In this document: in pieces, positions 4,486 through 8,647 of the stretch | How positions within the stretch are numbered: position 1 is the stretch's first letter | How the letters are laid out: the number at the start of each line of letters is the position of its first letter | Source of the DNA: Clostridiales bacterium | Lineage (GTDB): Bacteria; Bacillota; Clostridia; Oscillospirales; CAG-272 | NCBI GenBank assembly: GCA_004554105.1 | Contig: SFNW01000081.1 | Coordinates: 1 to 8,647, forward strand | Reading direction: 5' to 3' | DNA length: 8,647 nt | The notes under the pieces: model-generated | Databases searched by the model: none | What the model was told of the DNA's origin: nothing | What the model saw: the letters and a program-made list of their open reading frames with translations, nothing else | Made by a program: the position numbers and the translations under genes

Positions 4486-6495
4486 TTAATAGTCCGCCAT
4501 GGCGATATACTTCGCGCCGTTTTCGGCGATGTATTCGCGGCGGCGGGCGACGTTGTCGCCGAGCATCAGCTCGAACATATCGTCGGTCGCGGCGGCATCG
4601 GTCGGCGTCACGGCAATCAGGCGGCGGGTCGCGGGATTCATCGTGGTGCGCCACATCATGTCCGGCTCGTTTTCGCCGAGTCCCTTGGAGCGCTGGAGCG
4701 TGTACTTGACCTTTTTCTCCTCAAGCTCCTTTAAGATACTCGCCTTTTCAAACTCGTTGTAGGCAAAATAGATGTCGTCCTTCGTGCTGATTTCAAAAAG
4801 CGGCGACTCGGCGATAAAAACCTTGCCGCGCTCAATCAGCGTGGGCAGCAGACGGTAGAACAGCGTGAGCAGCAGCGTGCGAATCTGGAAGCCGTCCTCG
4901 TCGGCATCGGTGCAGATGATGATTTTGCTCCAGCGGAGCGCGTCGGGGTCGAAGAGCGCAAGGTCGCCGCGCTCCTTGCCGCGAAATTCGACGCCGCAGC
5001 CGATGACGCGCAGAAGGTCGACGATGATGTCGCTCTCGAAAATGCGCTTGGTCGACGCCTTGAGGCAGTTGAGCGTCTTGCCGCGCACCGGAATAATCGC
5101 CTGAAACGTGGCGTCGCGCCCCTGCTTGCAGGAGCTTCGCGCACTGTCGCCCTCGACGATGTACAACTCGCGCACCGCAGGGTCTTTCGAGCGGCAGTTG
5201 TCGAATTTCTCCACGCGGTTTGACAAATCGGTCGGCGCGGTCTGCAATTTCTTTTTAATGTCGCTACGGGTCTGCTCCGCCGTCTCGCGGGCGCGCTTGT
5301 TTGCCATGACCTGTCTGGCAAAAACCTCGCCGTCAGCGGGGTGCTCGGCAAAGTAAACCTCGAGATTGTGCTTGAGAAAATCGGTCAGCGCGTCCTTGAT
5401 AAAGACGTTGGTAATCGCCTTTTTGGTCTGATTTTCATAGGAGGTCTGCGTCGAAAAGCTGTTGATGATGAGGACAAGGCAGTCCTCGATGTCGGCAAAG
5501 CCGATTTTGCTCTCATTCTTTTTGTATGCCCCCGCCGCCTTGAGATACTTGTCCGCGGCGTAGACAAACGCGGTGCGCACCGCCTTGTCGGGCGAGCCGC
5601 CGTGTTCGAGAAAACTCGAATTGTGGTAATACTCGATGCGGCTGACCGTATTCGAGAAGCAGAACGCGACCTCGGCGCGCAGCTTGTAGTCGTCCTTGTC
5701 CTCGCGGTCGCGTCCGCTGCATTCGAGCGTCCAGAGCACAGGCTCGGTCAGCGCGGTTTCGCCCGCAATCTCGCGGATATAGTCGGCAATGCCGTTTTCG
5801 TAGAGAAATTCCTCGGTATCGAAGCCGCCGTCCTCGTTTTCGTAATGCAGGACGAATTTGAGTCCCTTGTTGACGACCGACTGCCGCTGCAAAGTCCCCT
5901 CGAAGAAGTCGCGCGGAATGGCGATGTCGGTGAAAACGTCGAGGTCGGGACGCCAGCGGATAATCGTGCCGTGCTTCTTTTCGCGCTTTTCAAGCGGGCG
6001 GCTCTCCAGCTCGCTCGCCGGCTCGCCGTGGGCAAAGCGGATTGTGTGCAGCTCCTTGCCGTCGTAGGAGGAGACCTCCATAAACTCGGAGGAATACTGC
6101 GTTGCGCACGCGCCGAGACCGTTCAGTCCGAGCGAATAGCCGTAGGCGGAATTTTCGTCGTTGTTGTTATACTTGCCGCCCGCATAAAGCTCGCAGTAGA
6201 CCAGTTCCCAGTTGTAACGCTTTTCGCGCTCGTTGTACCCGAGCGGTACGCCGCGCCCGAAGTCCTCGACCTGCAAGGTATGATCGCGCCAAGCCGTGAC
6301 AATGATTTCGCTGCCGTGCCCCTCACGCGCCTCGTCGACCGCGTTGGACAGAATCTCAAAAAAAGAATGCTCGCAGCCCTCCAGCCCGTCCGAGCCGAAA
6401 ATGACCGCAGGACGCTTGCGCACACGGTCTGCGCCCTTCAGCATGGAAATACTTTGGTTATTGTATTCGGCGTTATTTTTTTCGCTCTGCGCCAT
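4486..6495 (-). CDS. Type IIA DNA topoisomerase B subunit (GyrB/ParE-like)
   Basis: This 669-residue protein should supply the ATPase and Toprim parts of a type IIA topoisomerase, working with an A subunit that cuts DNA. The GHKL ATPase has E47/N51 in FFEILSNAVDEA and D78 in EDFGRGVP. The ATP-lid loop reads GLNGLGA (123-129), where standard GyrB has GLHGVGA. The QTK loop is at 356-358. Toprim shows VEGDSA (447-452), CTDADEDG (528-535) and QRSKGLGE (601-608); the C-terminal end is GDNVARRREYI. The ATG at 6495 is preferred over an in-frame one at 6516, because GGAGGT lies four bases before it and the earlier one lies in the leader palindrome. It has its own promoter and terminator. The non-standard motifs suggest the extra Clostridial B-subunit lineage rather than housekeeping gyrB. 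No A-subunit gene is adjacent. Confidence 0.9.
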   Translation of the reverse strand: MAQSEKNNAEYNNQSISMLKGADRVRKRPAVIFGSDGLEGCEHSFFEILSNAVDEAREGHGSEIIVTAWRDHTLQVEDFGRGVPLGYNEREKRYNWELVYCELYAGGKYNNNDENSAYGYSLGLNGLGACATQYSSEFMEVSSYDGKELHTIRFAHGEPASELESRPLEKREKKHGTIIRWRPDLDVFTDIAIPRDFFEGTLQRQSVVNKGLKFVLHYENEDGGFDTEEFLYENGIADYIREIAGETALTEPVLWTLECSGRDREDKDDYKLRAEVAFCFSNTVSRIEYYHNSSFLEHGGSPDKAVRTAFVYAADKYLKAAGAYKKNESKIGFADIEDCLVLIINSFSTQTSYENQTKKAITNVFIKDALTDFLKHNLEVYFAEHPADGEVFARQVMANKRARETAEQTRSDIKKKLQTAPTDLSNRVEKFDNCRSKDPAVRELYIVEGDSARSSCKQGRDATFQAIIPVRGKTLNCLKASTKRIFESDIIVDLLRVIGCGVEFRGKERGDLALFDPDALRWSKIIICTDADEDGFQIRTLLLTLFYRLLPTLIERGKVFIAESPLFEISTKDDIYFAYNEFEKASILKELEEKKVKYTLQRSKGLGENEPDMMWRTTMNPATRRLIAVTPTDAAATDDMFELMLGDNVARRREYIAENGAKYIAMADY

Positions 6496-6508
6496 GCGTA
6501 CCTCCAAT

Positions 6509-6526
6509 TGTCCCAAATATGGGACA
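6509..6526. promoter_or_regulatory. Palindrome TGTCCCA-N4-TGGGACA in the topoisomerase leader
   Basis: Seven-base arms match perfectly around AATA. The site lies 26-43 bases after the predicted start (near 6552) and ends three bases before the GGAGGT ribosome binding site. It could be an operator for a dimeric repressor, or an RNA hairpin affecting ribosome access. Confidence 0.5.
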
Positions 6527-6558
6527 CAAAGTATGTTACACTGATTTTACAACGATAA

Positions 6559-6587
6559 ATTATACCACATATACGATTTTTTGTCAA
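6559..6587 (-). promoter_or_regulatory. Consensus sigma-A promoter of the topoisomerase gene
   Basis: On the minus strand TTGACA (6587-6582) and TATAAT (6564-6559) are separated by 17 bases, with TGG before the -10 (extended -10). The predicted start is near 6552, giving a leader of about 57 nt. It diverges from the promoter at 6613-6641, with -35 boxes only 25 bp apart. Confidence 0.9.
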
Positions 6588-6612
6588 TCGGAAAACAAGA
6601 TGCGGTATTCGG

Positions 6613-6641
6613 TTGCTAAAGCCGTCATTTTCTGCTATACT
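6613..6641 (+). promoter_or_regulatory. Rightward promoter of the membrane-protein/addB operon
   Basis: TTGCTA (6613-6618) and TATACT (6636-6641) have a 17-base spacer, with TGC before the -10 (extended -10). Transcription would start near 6648, about 42 bases before the ATG at 6690, inside a tandem 9-bp repeat. Confidence 0.75.
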
Positions 6642-6643
6642 AT

Positions 6644-6661
6644 AAGTATATCAAGTATATC
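6644..6661 (+). repeat. Tandem 9-bp direct repeat at the transcription start
   Basis: AAGTATATC occurs twice in a row (6644-6652 and 6653-6661), immediately after the -10 box and spanning the predicted start. The position suits an operator, but two short AT-rich copies may also be chance. Confidence 0.4.
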
Positions 6662-6689
6662 CGAAAATCCGCGCGAAAGGAGGAGAAGC

Positions 6690-7409
6690 ATGAGCAAAAA
6701 TGAAGAACTTGAACGCCTGCGGCGCGAAAACCGCGCACTGAAGGAGCGCATTCGCGCACTCGAAAAGCAATCGTCGAGCGCGGAGTCCGAGCAGCCGCAA
6801 AGCGACGGTGCCGCGCCCTTTGCGGCGGGCAATTACTTCTCCTATCTGCTCGCCAAGCTGCGGCAGAAAAGCCTGTTTGCCCGCGCCGAACGGGTCACGC
6901 GCTACTTTCGTAATTCGCTGTGGGTCACGCGCATTTTCCGTTTCGGCGTGCTCGCCTATCAGTATCTCCAGGCGGGCGCGTTTGTGCTGCTCTACACCGC
7001 GCTGTTCATTCTGATTATCCCGATTGCGCTCTCGGTTTCGCTCCTCACGCTGATTGTCACGCTGATTCTGCGGCGGCGCAACGCCGACCGTCTGCTTGCC
7101 GAATGCGGCGAGCGCGTGCGCTTTATCCTGATTCCGTCCAAGGACGGTTTTTCGCCCGAGCGTATTCGCGCCGAGGCGGCAAAGACGCCCGACGAAACGG
7201 TGCTCGTCGTCTCGCCCTTCTTTTTCCGCCGCCGCGGGCTTGCCGACGCCGAGGAGATGTACGTCTGCTACCGCAAGGAGTACGAAAACGTCTCCATGAT
7301 CCGCAAATACTTCTTCTTCTACCTGCGCCGCCGTATGCGGCGCGCCGAATACTTCACCGTCACCGAAACCGTCCTTACGGAACAAGAGGAGGAACAACCG
7401 TCATGCTGA
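6690..7409 (+). CDS. Unrecognised coiled-coil membrane protein
   Basis: I do not recognise this 239-residue protein. Residues 4-27 form a charged, leucine-spaced coiled coil (ELERLRRENRALKERIRALE). A Ser/Glu/Gln-rich linker follows (28-42), then a basic amphipathic stretch (55-85). A long hydrophobic stretch at about 94-127 is enough for one or two membrane segments and ends in RRR. The C-terminal half is soluble, starting RVRFILIPSKDGFSPERIR (142-160) with a VLVVSPFFF strand (171-179) and a basic YLRRRMRR patch (211-218). The ATG at 6690 follows AGGAGG at a 6-base spacing; an upstream in-frame extension crosses the promoter and is rejected. Its end overlaps addB by 7 bases, so the two are translated together. 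The overlap with a repair gene does not by itself give a function. Confidence 0.85.
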   Translation: MSKNEELERLRRENRALKERIRALEKQSSSAESEQPQSDGAAPFAAGNYFSYLLAKLRQKSLFARAERVTRYFRNSLWVTRIFRFGVLAYQYLQAGAFVLLYTALFILIIPIALSVSLLTLIVTLILRRRNADRLLAECGERVRFILIPSKDGFSPERIRAEAAKTPDETVLVVSPFFFRRRGLADAEEMYVCYRKEYENVSMIRKYFFFYLRRRMRRAEYFTVTETVLTEQEEEQPSC

Positions 7410-8647
7410 CTTTGCTGTACGGAACGCGCGGCGCGCGCGAGGAAATCTACCGCCGTATCCGCCGCGACACCGATGAAAACCGACGCGCCTATCTGATCGT
7501 TCCCGACCAGAAGGCACTGCTTGCCGAGAGCGAGCTTTCCGCCGTTCTGCCGCCCGCCGCCGCACTGCTCTGCGACGCAGTCGGCTTTTCGCGCCTTGCC
7601 AATCTCGTCTGCCGCCGCTTCGGCTCGCTGACCTACCGCTACGCGACCGACGGCGCAAAGGCGCTCGTCATGTACCGCGCACAGAAAAGGCTCCGCCCGA
7701 TGTTAACGGTATTCGGCGGCGAGGTGCGCACCGCCACGCTCGGTGCGCTCTGCTCGCTTTGGAGCGAAATGCGCGCCGCATCGGTCACGCCCGACGACCT
7801 TGCCGCCGCGGCGGACAGGCTTCCGCCCTCTCCGCTCGCCGACAAGCTGCGCGACCTTTCGATGCTCTTTTCGCTTTACGGCAAGCTGCTGCACGAGAAC
7901 TTCGCCGAGCAGGCGGACGACCTCGACACGATATGCGAACTCCTTGCCGCGCACGACTTTTTCGAGGGTGCGGCGGTCTATGTCGACTCATTCGTCAGTT
8001 TTACCAAGCAGGAGATGACCGTGCTGTCGAGAATGCTGACGCAAGGCGTCGACGTCACGGTTGCCCTCCCCTATCGGCGCGGCGGCGGCGCGCACCTCGC
8101 CGAATGCGCGGACACGCGCACGCGGCTTCGGAAGCTCGCCTCGCGGCTCGGCGTTCGGTTTGACGAGCAGTCTGTCGAGGAGGACGAAGATGCCGGCGCA
8201 ATCGCCTTTGCCAAGGCGCACGTCTGGGATTTCGCCTCTTGCGAAACCTATGACAAAAGCACCGAGGGCGAACTTGAACTGGTCCGCTGCACCGACCGCC
8301 GCGAGGAAGCGCGGCTGTGCGCACGGGAGATTTTCCGCGCAGTCAGCGCGGGCGCAAGCTACGGCGACATCGCCGTCGTCATGCGAAACGCCGCCGACTA
8401 TGACGGCATTCTCGACCGTTTCCTCGCCCGCTGCGGCATTCCGCTTTTCTTCTCGAAGAAGACCGACGCCGCCCTCCTGCCGCTGACCAAACTGATTCTC
8501 GCGGCGCTCTCGCTCTGCGTCTACGACTTCCGCGTCGCCGACGTTTCTTCCTACATCAAAACCGGACTTTGCGGACTTTCCGACGACGAATGTGACCTGT
8601 TCGAAGAATACATCACCCGCTGGAACATAAACGGTGCGCGCCGCTAT
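7403..8647 (+). CDS. addB: ATP-dependent helicase/nuclease subunit B, AddB (5' part)
   Basis: The frame is open from the ATG at 7403 to the window end: 415 residues of a protein usually over 1,100 long. AddB pairs with AddA to resect double-strand breaks up to Chi sites for RecA-dependent repair. Family signs are LIVPDQKALLAESEL (31-45), the VGFSRLANLV region, YVDSFVSFTKQE (193-204), a YGDIAVVMRN segment followed by a GIPLFF strand, and the terminal RWNINGARRY. The N-terminal nucleotide-binding loop, normally of the form GRxGSGKT, reads GTRGAREE (7-14) and lacks the lysine and Ser/Thr. The C-terminal nuclease domain and iron-sulphur cysteines lie outside the window. It starts inside the preceding gene (ATGCTGA overlap), with AAGAGGAGGAA about 9 bases upstream, and belongs to the operon starting at 6613. 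Confidence 0.88.
   Translation, partial: MLTLLYGTRGAREEIYRRIRRDTDENRRAYLIVPDQKALLAESELSAVLPPAAALLCDAVGFSRLANLVCRRFGSLTYRYATDGAKALVMYRAQKRLRPMLTVFGGEVRTATLGALCSLWSEMRAASVTPDDLAAAADRLPPSPLADKLRDLSMLFSLYGKLLHENFAEQADDLDTICELLAAHDFFEGAAVYVDSFVSFTKQEMTVLSRMLTQGVDVTVALPYRRGGGAHLAECADTRTRLRKLASRLGVRFDEQSVEEDEDAGAIAFAKAHVWDFASCETYDKSTEGELELVRCTDRREEARLCAREIFRAVSAGASYGDIAVVMRNAADYDGILDRFLARCGIPLFFSKKTDAALLPLTKLILAALSLCVYDFRVADVSSYIKTGLCGLSDDECDLFEEYITRWNINGARRY

Noticed and set aside
6496..6516. Upstream start of the topoisomerase at 6516
   Set aside because: It lies within the palindrome, and the GGAGGT ribosome binding site is placed for the ATG at 6495.
5341..6558. 405-codon rightward open frame
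   Set aside because: It is fully antisense to the topoisomerase gene, which has complete family motifs, a promoter and a ribosome binding site. This is a GC-rich shadow frame.
6519..6689. N-terminal extension of the membrane protein
   Set aside because: It runs through both divergent promoters; AGGAGG at 6678-6683 sets the start at 6690.
1..8647. CRISPR array, tRNA, rRNA, insertion sequence or prophage
   Set aside because: No regularly spaced repeats, cloverleaf sequences, transposase or phage genes were found; the repeats seen are short, isolated palindromes.

Overview
The window looks like a chromosomal segment from a fairly GC-rich member of the Clostridia, probably an Oscillospiraceae/Ruminococcaceae-type gut Firmicute. 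This is inferred from the AddB-type (not RecB-type) nuclease subunit, the canonical T-box leader, strong GGAGG-like ribosome binding sites, consensus sigma-A promoters, a TrpXYZ-like ABC cassette and a Firmicute-type second GyrB/ParE-like protein. No phage, transposase, CRISPR, tRNA or rRNA gene was seen.

Layout. Positions 1-8 hold only the start codon and ribosome binding site of a leftward gene, whose promoter (147-175) and repeat-bearing leader fill 9-146. A divergent promoter (221-248) drives a rightward gene for a YbaK/EbsC-family aminoacyl-tRNA deacylase (409-882) through a roughly 150-nt leader that starts with a long stem. Positions 883-1100 contain stacked palindromes and a bidirectional terminator.

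A leftward operon occupies 4329 to 998: consensus promoter, T-box riboswitch (4018-4294), lipoprotein substrate-binding protein (2911-3948), internal terminator-like hairpin (2862-2887), permease (1888-2832) and ATPase (1101-1895). The proteins belong to the TrpXYZ-type family. The T-box reads UGGU at the tRNA-end-binding position and has UAC (Tyr) or AUA (Ile) as specifier, not UGG. The natural reading is uptake of an amino acid, probably tyrosine, switched on when its tRNA is uncharged.

Next is a leftward type IIA topoisomerase B-subunit homologue (4486-6495) with its own consensus promoter, a palindrome in the leader and a strong terminator. No A-subunit gene adjoins it. Divergent from it is a rightward pair: an unrecognised coiled-coil/membrane protein (6690-7409) overlapping by 7 nt the start of addB (7403 to the window end), whose N-terminal P-loop is degenerate.

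The most interesting points are the T-box and what it implies about transporter substrate, the unidentified structured leader before the deacylase gene, the unpaired non-standard topoisomerase B subunit with a palindromic leader element, the unknown membrane protein coupled to addB, and a family of short GTAGGGGCGG palindromic repeats between genes.
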